Below are positions 15,462-22,985 of a stretch of DNA of 33,434 nucleotides, one piece after another. Both the position numbers and the translations under genes were made by a program. The DNA lies in IMG/VR virus record IMGVR_UViG_3300046822_000515, positions 1 to 33,434 of that record; one strand, given 5' to 3'. Positions within the stretch are counted from its first letter, which is position 1; every line of letters begins with the position of its first letter. The notes beneath the pieces are model-generated. The model made no database searches. It was not told the origin of the DNA and saw only the letters and a list, made by a program, of their open reading frames with translations. This stretch comes from a virus.

Positions 15462-16244
15462 TTAATTGGTGTTGCTCGCTTCGGCTTCCGCTCGGACTTG
15501 TGCTTCGGCGTAGGCTTCGATTTCAGCTCGGGCTAACGCTTCGGCTTCTTCTTCGGCTTCTTCCTTGCGCAATGCCTTGCTGGCTTCTTTCATTCGGGTG
15601 TTTACGCCGATTTCCGGATACAGCTCAGCGGCGCGATAAAAGTGGCGGCAAGCCGTGTCCCAATGCTCGGATTCCATGGCGAGAATGCCGAGCAGCTTGT
15701 GGTAGCGAGCGGGGATTTTTTCGAACAACTCCCATTCACCATCGACGCGGGGCAACAGTTGCGACAGGTACGGCTCAGGGCTGCGCCCGGCTTTGTGTTC
15801 ACCCTCGGCCCACTCGACCATGGCGTCCCCGACGAAGGTCGGAATGTCGCGCCGGAATCGCTCGGGCATGGATTGCTTTTGCGCCATGGCGAAGTCGGCC
15901 AGTTCCAGCGCCTGTTCGAATTGCTCTGTGTCGAACAGCCAGACCATGACCTGCATCATCAAAGGGTTGGAATGGTTCAGACCCGACTCGCGGTAGCGCT
16001 GGACATACCCCAGGTACTTGGGCAGCAGTTCGTCACGTTTGAGGCGTTGCTTGGCCTCATGTGAATTCAGATCCGACAACCTGGCGCAGTCGTCAGCTAG
16101 GGATGCGGTCATCAGTGCCAGATGTTTTTGTGCATTGGCGGGCCCCGCCAGCGCACTGCCGTGGGTGTAGGTTTCCGCTACGCCGGCGCGGGCAGTAACG
16201 CCTTGCGCCAGGGTGCGTTTCTTGTGGTCAAGGGCGAGGCTCAT
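15462..16244 (-). CDS. Terminase small subunit/endonuclease, gpM-like
   Basis: A 260-residue protein, close to P2 gpM (247). It is a mainly helical protein with a conserved YRESGLNHSNPLMMQVMVWLFD segment around 85-110 and VGDAMVEWAEGEH around 145-157, as in the gpM family that cuts phage DNA at cos together with the ATPase subunit. The C-terminal about 35 residues are a highly charged Ala/Glu repeat-like tail (EEAEEEAEALARAEIEAYAEAQ) that looks like an appended coiled segment. It overlaps the capsid stop as ATGA. Confidence 0.8.
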   Translation of the reverse strand: MSLALDHKKRTLAQGVTARAGVAETYTHGSALAGPANAQKHLALMTASLADDCARLSDLNSHEAKQRLKRDELLPKYLGYVQRYRESGLNHSNPLMMQVMVWLFDTEQFEQALELADFAMAQKQSMPERFRRDIPTFVGDAMVEWAEGEHKAGRSPEPYLSQLLPRVDGEWELFEKIPARYHKLLGILAMESEHWDTACRHFYRAAELYPEIGVNTRMKEASKALRKEEAEEEAEALARAEIEAYAEAQVRAEAEASNTN

Positions 16245-17290
16245 GGCGCAGGCTCTACAGGCACTGCATCACCCACAAACTCGACGTTGTCCGCTTCAAT
16301 AGCCGCGAATTTGCCGAGCTGTTCAACCACATAACCCTCGTTCCGGCTGTTGTAATCCTCGGTGCGCGAGCGTTTAGGATTTTCCAGCAGGTAACGGCGC
16401 CACGAAGTGTCTTGGAAGTAGATCGACAGGTTGTCGAACGACGTGACCACGATGCCTTTGGATGGAAAGTGTGGGCAGGTGTACGACGGCAGACCGCCGT
16501 AGGTCGCAACCACCTGGGCCAGCTCGGTTCGCTCTTTCTCGGTCGGGGTGTGACCTTGGGCGGCGTACAGTTTGCCTTTATCCTGGGCCAGCAGGTCGCG
16601 GCCAATGATCGCGATCAGGTCGCCGCCGTCGCGAAACTCCTCGTCGATCAGCAGGGACACGTCGAACACCAGCGCGTCGAGGTTGGCGTAATCGCCCAAG
16701 CCACCGATCTGGATCTTTCCGGCAACCTTGCCCTCGGTGAGGATCTGTTGCGGTGCCTGGTCGCGAACGATCTGGAGCCAGCCTTTGTTCACGTCCTGCA
16801 ACAACGGATAGGAGTCGCGGTCGGTGTCGGCAGCGGCATGGGTGCCATGCCAGCCGATCATGATGCGATCCAGCCCCATTTGACGCAGCACCGCCGCCGC
16901 ATAACGCTTGGCAAAGTCCTTGAACTTGGCCCAGGCATCAATCGTGGCAAATTTCAGCGTGACATCGCTGTGCGTTTCAAACAGTTCGTAGTCTTTGCCG
17001 TCAAGGCCCAGTGCGCTGCGTGGCTCACGGTCGTTTTTGTCAGTGTCGGTACGCCCGGTGACCGTACCGTTGACGCCCATCATGACCTTCTGGCCTTTGA
17101 TTTCGGTCACGCCGATGACGTTGATGCGTTGCAAAAAGCTGGAGCTGAGGGTGATTTTATCGTTCAGCGTCTGGGCCAGCGACGGCTCTACGGCGAACTC
17201 TTCGCGGGCGGTGGTGACGCCGTAGGTCTTGGCAATTTTGTCTTGCAGCGAGTGGTAAATCTGGCGCGCTTTGGCGCTGAGTTTACTCAT
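16241..17290 (-). CDS. Major capsid protein, gpN-like
   Basis: A 349-residue protein (P2 gpN 357) with the family features QRINVIGVTEIKGQKVMMGVNGTVTGRTDT near residues 53-82 and a middle block LDRIMIGWHGTHAAADTD around 139-156. It should form the HK97-fold shell assembled on the gpO-like scaffold, with which its start overlaps by one base (TAATG). The C-terminal residues (NVEFVGDAVPVEPAP) are typical of the family. Identification is firm. Confidence 0.9.
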   Translation of the reverse strand: MSKLSAKARQIYHSLQDKIAKTYGVTTAREEFAVEPSLAQTLNDKITLSSSFLQRINVIGVTEIKGQKVMMGVNGTVTGRTDTDKNDREPRSALGLDGKDYELFETHSDVTLKFATIDAWAKFKDFAKRYAAAVLRQMGLDRIMIGWHGTHAAADTDRDSYPLLQDVNKGWLQIVRDQAPQQILTEGKVAGKIQIGGLGDYANLDALVFDVSLLIDEEFRDGGDLIAIIGRDLLAQDKGKLYAAQGHTPTEKERTELAQVVATYGGLPSYTCPHFPSKGIVVTSFDNLSIYFQDTSWRRYLLENPKRSRTEDYNSRNEGYVVEQLGKFAAIEADNVEFVGDAVPVEPAP

Positions 17291-18168
17291 TAGTAAACCT
17301 CCTCTTCGGCATCGCCAGCACCGGTCACAGGCGGCACGGTTTTACCCTTGCCCTGATTCACCGCCGTATTGAAGTTCTCGGTCAGCTTGTCCAGGGAGCC
17401 TTTCAGCTCGTTGAACTGTTCCGCAGAGATGGCCGGGACTGATTCGGTTTTCGTCGGTTTTTCCGACGCGGCCGGCTTTTCAGTCTCAGTTTTTACCGGA
17501 GGCTTTTGTGCTGCAAAGGTGGTCGCGCTGGCTTCGAGGCTGGTCGCCAGGGTGCCGAGTTTTTCCACGGCCGCAGTGAAGGCCGCAGCGGTTTTGGGAT
17601 CCATAGATGTGGTCTCAGGTTCGGGGAGGGGAAGGTCTGCGGGGGCAGTTGGTACGAGGGCGTTAAACAGGCGAGTGAAAAAGGACCGCGCTGATTCATC
17701 CGGGGCTTCGGTCGGGATCAGGTCGTCCAGGGGCTCAAGGGAACCGAAGTGGTTGCCGTGCTTGGCACGGTGTGAGAAATGCAACGCTTCGGTGCCAATG
17801 CTGGCCGGCTCATCCGTAACCGCGAGACCTCCAAGGTACGCTTTGCCGGTACCCGCAAAATCGGGTTCGATTTCGATGCTGCCGAAAAGCTTCTGCGCCT
17901 CTTTGTTCAATTGCAGCAGCTTGTCGTTGGGTTTCAGCTTGGCGAACAGCGTCACCTTGCCACTGGCGACATCCTCGGCTTTCACTTCGGCCACGGTGCC
18001 AAAATTGCCCATGTAGCGGATGTGTTCAAACCAGATAACCGCCGTGTAAAACTCGGGGTCGTAGGACTCGGCCATGTCGCGCAGATCCTGCGCATCGATG
18101 GTGCGACCGTCTTTGGTTTTTCCGCTGGTGGCGACACGCTTCCAATCTGTAACAAGGGTGCGGGGCAT
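17290..18168 (-). CDS. Capsid scaffold and maturation protease, gpO-like
   Basis: A 292-residue protein of the P2 gpO family, which directs capsid assembly and then cleaves capsid, connector and itself. The N-terminal serine protease is aligned by eye with P2 gpO: candidate triad Asp20 (in KDGR), His49 (in FEHIR) and Ser97 (in FGSIEIEP). The conserved YLGGLAVTDEPASIGTEAL block follows at 111-129. A linker rich in Ala, Thr and Pro leads to a C-terminal helical scaffold core (EQFNELKGSLDKLTENFNTA). It is the first gene of the leftward late operon and diverges from the terminase ATPase gene. Confidence 0.9.
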   Translation of the reverse strand: MPRTLVTDWKRVATSGKTKDGRTIDAQDLRDMAESYDPEFYTAVIWFEHIRYMGNFGTVAEVKAEDVASGKVTLFAKLKPNDKLLQLNKEAQKLFGSIEIEPDFAGTGKAYLGGLAVTDEPASIGTEALHFSHRAKHGNHFGSLEPLDDLIPTEAPDESARSFFTRLFNALVPTAPADLPLPEPETTSMDPKTAAAFTAAVEKLGTLATSLEASATTFAAQKPPVKTETEKPAASEKPTKTESVPAISAEQFNELKGSLDKLTENFNTAVNQGKGKTVPPVTGAGDAEEEVY

Positions 18169-18332
18169 GGGGTGATTCGCTCGGGGGGCAGGTGCAATTG
18201 CTGCCCACGATAGGCACCTGAAAGCGCCCGAACAATCGGCGCAAATCCTTGTTATTCCTATATTTACTCGATAGGTGAAACACGAAATTAATGCGCGGGT
18301 TTATGGGTCTTTCGCTGCATAGACTGCGATCC
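18169..18332. promoter_or_regulatory. Divergent head-gene promoter region (Ogr-type activation likely)
   Basis: This space separates the leftward scaffold operon from the rightward terminase-portal operon. It contains an inverted repeat CAGGTGC (18189-18195) and GCACCTG (18214-18220) with 18 bases between, two copies of CGATAGG (18208-18214 and 18269-18275), and an A+T-rich block TTATTCCTATATTTA around 18251-18265 that could serve as -10 for either direction. In P2 the equivalent space holds the Ogr-activated late promoters. I did not find an exact TGT-N12-ACA site of the P2 type. Confidence 0.5.
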
Positions 18333-20375
18333 ATGCCCTACTTGCCCGAAGTCAAAGACGCCGCTAAACGCCTGTATTTACGCCGCTACAAGCCGCGAGA
18401 AATTCAGGCGCAACTCAACCTGCCCAATCCCCGGATCGTCTATTACTGGATCGCCAAGGGCGGCTGGGATGATCTGCTGACGGACGAAGAACCGTTGTCG
18501 GCCATCAGTCGGCGAATCACCCTGATATTGGAAAAGAAAGAGGCGCTGGCCAAAGAGGATTTAAATGAACTCGACCGCCTCATTCAAGCCAAGGGGCGAT
18601 TGCAGCAGCAGGCCAACGAACTCAGCACGCCGACGCTAAACGCGCCACCAGAAGGCGCCCAGCCCGACCAGCGCCGTGACCGCAATAACGACCGCCGAAA
18701 CCGCGATCCGGACAGCCGTAAAAAAGAAAAAAAGAAAACCGTAAAGAATGATATCGGCCACCTGACCGAAGTTGATTTTGTCGAGAAATTCACCAGCAAG
18801 CTTTTCGGTTATCAGAAAGAACTGTTTGCAGCCAAACAAAACCCGCTGACTCGACGCACTCGCAACATCCTCAAATGCCGGCAAGCGGGGTTGACCTACT
18901 ACTTCGCCGGCGAAGCGTTCATGGATGCGGTGCTGACCGGTGACAACCAGATGTTCCTGTCAGCCAGTCGGGCGCAGTCGGAAATTTTCCGCAACTACAT
19001 CATCAAGTTTGCCCGCGAGTGGTTCGATATTGAGCTGACCGGCAACCCGATCATGTTGAGCAATGGCGCGGAACTGCGCTTTCTGAGCAACAACAGCAGC
19101 ACCGCCCAAGGGCCCAGCGGGCATGTCTATATCGACGAATATTTCTGGATTCGTGACTTCGACAAACTGAAGACATTGGCCAGTGCGATGGCCACGCATC
19201 ACAAGTGGCGCAGAACCTATTTTTCGACCCCCTCGGCAGTCAGTCACCAGGCGTATCCGTTTTGGACGGGCGACACGTTCAAACGGGGCAAACACAAAAA
19301 AGCGAGCATGCCGTTCCCTAGCGAGGCAGAACTCACTCAGGGCGTGCTGTGTCCGGACGGGCAGTGGCGCAAGACCATCACCATTCATGACGCCATTGCT
19401 GGTGGCTGCAACCTCTTCGACCTGCAAGAGTTAAAGCTTGAGAACTCCGACGATCAGTTCGATCAGTTGTATCTGTGCAAATTCATTGACAGCACTCAGA
19501 GCGCTTTCAGCCTGGCGGATCTGGAACGGTGCTATTCAGACCTGTCGCTGTGGACGGATTACGACTCCGACCCGAAAGCCACCAGACCATTCGGTAACGC
19601 TCCGGTGTGGGTGGGTTACGACCCGAGCCGAACTCGCGACGATGCGTCATGCGTGGTGGTGGCTCCGCCGCTGGAAAAGGGCGGCAAGTTCCGCATTCTG
19701 GAAAAGTATTCCTGGCGCGGTCAGTCGTTCACCTTCCAGGCTGCCCAGATCAAAAAAATTTGCGAGCGCTTCAACGTCCAGCATATCGGCATCGATATCA
19801 CCGGCATTGGTTACGGGGTCATCGATCTTGTGCGTGACTTCTTCCCGCGTGTTACGCCGATTCACTACAGCCTCGAAACCAAAAACCTGTTGGTACTCAA
19901 GGCGCAGGACACCATCCAGGCGCGCCGAATCGAATGGGACGCTGGCTGGAATGACATTGCGTCGGCCTTCCTGACGATCAAGCGCGGCGCCACCGGTAGC
20001 GGCCAGATCACTTACAGCGCCTCACGTACTGACGCCACCGGCCATGCCGATATCGCCTGGGCGGTGATGCACGCCCTGCACAACGAACCCCTCAATATCA
20101 ACAAACGACGGAAAAGCCGTTGGTCAACAGTAGAAGGCAGCCATGCGCGATCCCAAGCAAGCAGCACCCAACAAACGCAAAGTGCAGGCGTTCAGCTTCG
20201 GCGATCCCGAATCGGTTCTGGCCAACAACATCAGCGATTACCTGGGCGTATTCACCAGCGACGACGGACGCATCTACACGCCGCCGGTGTCACGCAAGGG
20301 ACTGGCCAAAATGCTGCGCGCCAACGCGCACCACGGCACCATTCCAAAGTTCAAGCGCAACCTCTTGCTGCGTGA
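18333..20375 (+). CDS. Terminase ATPase subunit, gpP-like, with out-of-frame C-terminal extension
   Basis: A 680-residue frame from the ATG at 18333 (upstream ATGs at 18291 and 18303 are possible). Residues 1-50 hold a helix-turn-helix (PREIQAQLNLPNPRIVYYWI), and about 105-138 is a highly charged linker. The ATPase motor has a Walker A-like KCRQAGLTYYFAGEA near 181-195 and Walker B VYIDEYFW at 265-272. GYDPSRTRDDASCVVV begins the nuclease-like domain. The frame overlaps the portal gene by 233 bases, and the last about 77 residues have a low-complexity Gln/Arg/His composition typical of an out-of-frame read. P2 gpP is about 590 residues. A TAG in the next frame at 20131-20133, just before the portal start, suggests a one-base frameshift near the end. 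Confidence 0.85.
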   Translation: MPYLPEVKDAAKRLYLRRYKPREIQAQLNLPNPRIVYYWIAKGGWDDLLTDEEPLSAISRRITLILEKKEALAKEDLNELDRLIQAKGRLQQQANELSTPTLNAPPEGAQPDQRRDRNNDRRNRDPDSRKKEKKKTVKNDIGHLTEVDFVEKFTSKLFGYQKELFAAKQNPLTRRTRNILKCRQAGLTYYFAGEAFMDAVLTGDNQMFLSASRAQSEIFRNYIIKFAREWFDIELTGNPIMLSNGAELRFLSNNSSTAQGPSGHVYIDEYFWIRDFDKLKTLASAMATHHKWRRTYFSTPSAVSHQAYPFWTGDTFKRGKHKKASMPFPSEAELTQGVLCPDGQWRKTITIHDAIAGGCNLFDLQELKLENSDDQFDQLYLCKFIDSTQSAFSLADLERCYSDLSLWTDYDSDPKATRPFGNAPVWVGYDPSRTRDDASCVVVAPPLEKGGKFRILEKYSWRGQSFTFQAAQIKKICERFNVQHIGIDITGIGYGVIDLVRDFFPRVTPIHYSLETKNLLVLKAQDTIQARRIEWDAGWNDIASAFLTIKRGATGSGQITYSASRTDATGHADIAWAVMHALHNEPLNINKRRKSRWSTVEGSHARSQASSTQQTQSAGVQLRRSRIGSGQQHQRLPGRIHQRRRTHLHAAGVTQGTGQNAARQRAPRHHSKVQAQPLAA

Positions 20376-21141
20376 CTTTATCGCCTCGCCTGGGGTTAGC
20401 GCGCAGACCCTGAGATGCGCGGCATTGGATTTCATGGTGTTTGGCGAGGCGTATTTTCAGCGCATGTATAACGTGATTGGCCAGGTGCTGGAGTTACAGC
20501 ACCTGCCGGCCATCAACATGCGCCGCAAGGTGGGGGGCGGCTTTGCGTTGCTGTTGGCTAACGGGCAGCAGTTGCACTTCGAAGAAGACCAGGTTGAACA
20601 CGTCATGGACTACGACGTGGAACAGAACATTTATGGCGTTCCGGACTACTTGGGCGGGATGCACGCGCTGTTGCTCAATGAGTCGGCGACGTTGTTCCGT
20701 CGTCGCTACTACAACAACGGCGCACACGCGGGCTTCATTTTTTACACCAATGATGCCGACCTGACTGAAGAGGACGAAAAAAAGCTGAAGGCGCAAATCG
20801 CCGGGAGTAAAGGCGTTGGCAATTTCCAATCGATGTTCGTCAACATTCCAGGTGGCAGCGAGAAGGCCATTCAGATTATTCCGATTGGGGATATCGCGAC
20901 CAAGGATGAATTCGAGCGGGTGAAGAACATCACCCGAAATGACGTGATTGCAGCCTGGCGAATGAACCCGGCCCTTGCCGGTGTGATGCCTGAGAACGCG
21001 GCAGGCTTTGGCGATATCGAAAAGATTGACCGGGTTTACACGAACAACGAGATTCGACCTATCAGCCAACTGTTTCTGCAGGTGAATGAAGTACTACGAA
21101 GAGATCGACGGATAGCGTTTCGGGATTCGCAAGTAGGGTAG
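20143..21141 (+). CDS. Portal protein, gpQ-like
   Basis: A 332-residue protein of the P2 gpQ/PBSX portal family, the dodecameric ring at the packaging vertex. Typical features are SFGDPESVLANNISDYLGVF near the N-terminus, LDFMVFGEAYFQR in the middle, and the block YGVPDYLGGMHALLLNESATLFRRRYYNNGAHAGFIFY around 162-200. EDEKKLKAQIAGSKGVGNFQSMFV follows. A GAAGG ribosome-binding site lies before the ATG. It is transcribed with the terminase ATPase, opposite to the rest of the head genes, exactly as in P2. Confidence 0.9.
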   Translation: MRDPKQAAPNKRKVQAFSFGDPESVLANNISDYLGVFTSDDGRIYTPPVSRKGLAKMLRANAHHGTIPKFKRNLLLRDFIASPGVSAQTLRCAALDFMVFGEAYFQRMYNVIGQVLELQHLPAINMRRKVGGGFALLLANGQQLHFEEDQVEHVMDYDVEQNIYGVPDYLGGMHALLLNESATLFRRRYYNNGAHAGFIFYTNDADLTEEDEKKLKAQIAGSKGVGNFQSMFVNIPGGSEKAIQIIPIGDIATKDEFERVKNITRNDVIAAWRMNPALAGVMPENAAGFGDIEKIDRVYTNNEIRPISQLFLQVNEVLRRDRRIAFRDSQVG

Positions 21142-21173
21142 GTTGGTTGCGTTTGTGTCAAAATAGAAACCGT

Positions 21174-21458
21174 ATGAGTACTTCTGGGGCGAAGGCTACG
21201 GTGAAAATTTCATGTCAGGAATGCAATGGGAAAGCGCGTATTGGTTCGCGGGATGAATTGTCTCTGAAATTCTCCAAGCTCTACTGCCAATGCCTGGACG
21301 TGAATTGCGGGCATACATTTGTGATGAATTTGACGTTTTCACATTCTCTCAGGCCGGGAGGCGGAGCCATCGATCAATTGCTGTTCGATAGACTCCGCAA
21401 ACTGCCTAAAGCTGACCGGCGGCAGCTAATGGATCAACTCGACTTTCTACCGGATTGA
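21174..21458 (+). CDS. Ogr/Delta-type zinc-finger late transcription activator
   Basis: A 94-residue protein with cysteines spaced as in Ogr/Delta: CQEC near the N-terminus and CQCLDVNCGHTF some 25 residues later. P2 Ogr has the same C-x2-C ... C-x4-C layout (QCQNVNCSATF). Ogr binds RNA polymerase alpha and switches on the phage late promoters. The start is taken as the ATG at 21174; a TTG at 21147 would add nine residues. It lies 32 bases after the portal gene and ends overlapping a convergent gene by 25 bases. The C-terminal third (FDRLRKLPKADRRQLMDQLDF) is a helical extension. Confidence 0.8.
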   Translation: MSTSGAKATVKISCQECNGKARIGSRDELSLKFSKLYCQCLDVNCGHTFVMNLTFSHSLRPGGGAIDQLLFDRLRKLPKADRRQLMDQLDFLPD

Positions 21459-21640
21459 TTCAAAACGTCCTGCAGGATTGCAGCGGTATCATTTAGGCGT
21501 TGCTCTACCATATTGCAAATCAACTTTCGACCTAGCTCGACTGGCTCATCTGAGCTGGACTCCCCCAAATAAGCCATGATTAGTGCCAAGTCTTGATTGG
21601 CGTCCAATGCCTCGCTTACTAATGAGAATATTTCGTTCAT
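21434..21640 (-). CDS. Small hypothetical protein
   Basis: A 68-residue acidic protein beginning MNEIFSLVSEALDANQDLALIMAYLGE. The ATG at 21640 is favoured because it has a good AAAGGAG site 9 bases upstream; the longer frame to 21694 lacks one. It is predicted to be mostly helical, with no membrane segment or known motif. Its 3' end overlaps the 3' end of the zinc-finger activator gene by 25 bases on the opposite strand. It may belong with the cargo genes to its right or be a small phage regulator. Unrecognised. Confidence 0.5.
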   Translation of the reverse strand: MNEIFSLVSEALDANQDLALIMAYLGESSSDEPVELGRKLICNMVEQRLNDTAAILQDVLNQSGRKSS

Positions 21641-21690
21641 TTGCAGATACTCCTTTATTCTGATGGTATTGCTAATTTCCCGCGCTTTAT

Positions 21691-22899
21691 TCAACTAAAG
21701 GCATTTATGAACCAAGTGATAAGTGGGAGCGCCACCAGATCTATGAGTACAGCGCCACAAAGAGGAACTATGATAAATGCCTTGTGGGAGAAAGTTTTAT
21801 AGTGGTCGCAAACCGCACCCATGTTTGCCACTGCGTTCGGCGTTGCGCCTAGGCCATGCCCCATAAATCCCGCGCAAAGTACGGCTGCGTCGTAGTTTTT
21901 GCCGAAGGCGCGAAATAGTACGAATACACACAGCAATATCATGATTGCTACCTGAACAACGAGAATCACCAAAAGTGGTAAGCCAAGTTTTTCGAGTTCC
22001 CAAAACTTCAAGCTCATCATTGCCATTGTTAGGAAAATTCCCAGCGTGACGTCACCTATCGTGCTGACCGAGCTGTCGGGCAGCGACACGAACTTGATAC
22101 GATCATTCGTATTTCGAAATACAATCGCAACGAACATGGCGCCTACATAGCTTGGGAGGACAATTCCCAAATGTTCCTTGAGCGAATCTCCAAGCCAAAA
22201 TCCCAGAACCATTACTAATACAATGCAAGTGAGCAAGCGTAGCAAGGTCGCGCTATCGAGTACCGCTATCGGTTGCTTTGCCTCCCCGGCTAGGGATTTC
22301 AGGTCATTGCTCTGATCCGATTGTATGACGAGCTTATTCCGGTCGATCAGCCAGCGGGCCAGTGGGCTACCCAGTAATCCGCCAGCGATCATTCCAAAAG
22401 TGGCCGCTGAAAGTGCTGCGGTTGTCGCCCCCACTGCGCCAAGGTTTTCGGCAATTGGGCCAAAAGCCGCAGCAGCACCAAATCCCCCCTCAAGGGATAC
22501 AGCCCCAGCCATGACTCCCAACAGCGAATTAATACCCAGCACTTTAGCTAGGCTGACGCCAACGACGTTCTGAATCAAACCCAAGGCCCAGCACGCGCCT
22601 AAGTAAATGAAGAGAGTCTTCCCACCTTTTCGCAATAGACCAAGACTTCCGCCAAGTCCGATTGTTGTGAAGAACGCAACCATTAGTGGACTCTGAAGAC
22701 TTGTATCGAATTTGATGGTGAGTAGTTGTTGGCTTTGTAAAAACCACGCGATTAATGCAAAGCCAAATCCGCCAATAACGGGGGCGGGTACGCAGAGTTG
22801 GCGCAGCCAGTGACTATGCTTTTTCATTTGAGAGCCTGCGCCGAGTAACAGTAGTGCAAGGGCAAGCGTGCTTAACGCGTTAAGTTCGAGAGTTGGCAT
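21691..22899 (-). CDS. gltS: GltS-like sodium/glutamate (dicarboxylate) symporter
   Basis: A 402-residue inner-membrane protein with about ten or more hydrophobic segments and two inverted halves, colinear with E. coli GltS (401). Shared blocks include a DTSLQSPLMVAFFTTIGLGG-type segment at 65-84, GVMAGAVSLEGG at 128-139 and FGKNYDAAVLCAGFMGHGLGATPNAVANM near the C-terminus, which is almost identical to GltS. The first re-entrant loop reads EGGFGAAAAFG where E. coli has SGGHGTGAAWS, so the substrate may not be glutamate. The start is the ATG at 22899; the longer frame lacks a site. It is 86 bases downstream of an IclR-type regulator and within prophage DNA, with visibly lower G+C than phage structural genes. 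Confidence 0.8.
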   Translation of the reverse strand: MPTLELNALSTLALALLLLGAGSQMKKHSHWLRQLCVPAPVIGGFGFALIAWFLQSQQLLTIKFDTSLQSPLMVAFFTTIGLGGSLGLLRKGGKTLFIYLGACWALGLIQNVVGVSLAKVLGINSLLGVMAGAVSLEGGFGAAAAFGPIAENLGAVGATTAALSAATFGMIAGGLLGSPLARWLIDRNKLVIQSDQSNDLKSLAGEAKQPIAVLDSATLLRLLTCIVLVMVLGFWLGDSLKEHLGIVLPSYVGAMFVAIVFRNTNDRIKFVSLPDSSVSTIGDVTLGIFLTMAMMSLKFWELEKLGLPLLVILVVQVAIMILLCVFVLFRAFGKNYDAAVLCAGFMGHGLGATPNAVANMGAVCDHYKTFSHKAFIIVPLCGAVLIDLVALPLITWFINAFS

Positions 22900-22985
22900 T
22901 TTTGTTTTCTCATTGGAATGTGGTGCGTTGAAAAAATTGCACAATGCAGCGTCAACCTGGCCAGGTCTTTTATAATTTCAAAGTT
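22900..22985. promoter_or_regulatory. Putative regulator-controlled promoter region of the symporter
   Basis: This gap between the IclR-type regulator and the symporter holds a perfect 12-base palindrome ACCTGGCCAGGT (22955-22966) and a TGCACAATGCA element (22938-22948). It also has a minus-strand TTGACG hexamer directly after the palindrome and an A+T-rich TTATAAAAG. These would suit a promoter with an IclR-type operator, but no element is proven. Confidence 0.4.

Noticed and set aside
20143-20375. Genuine overlapping C-terminal domain of the terminase
   Set aside because: The overlapping residues have the composition of an out-of-frame read of the portal gene; treated as an extension artefact or frameshift rather than a domain.
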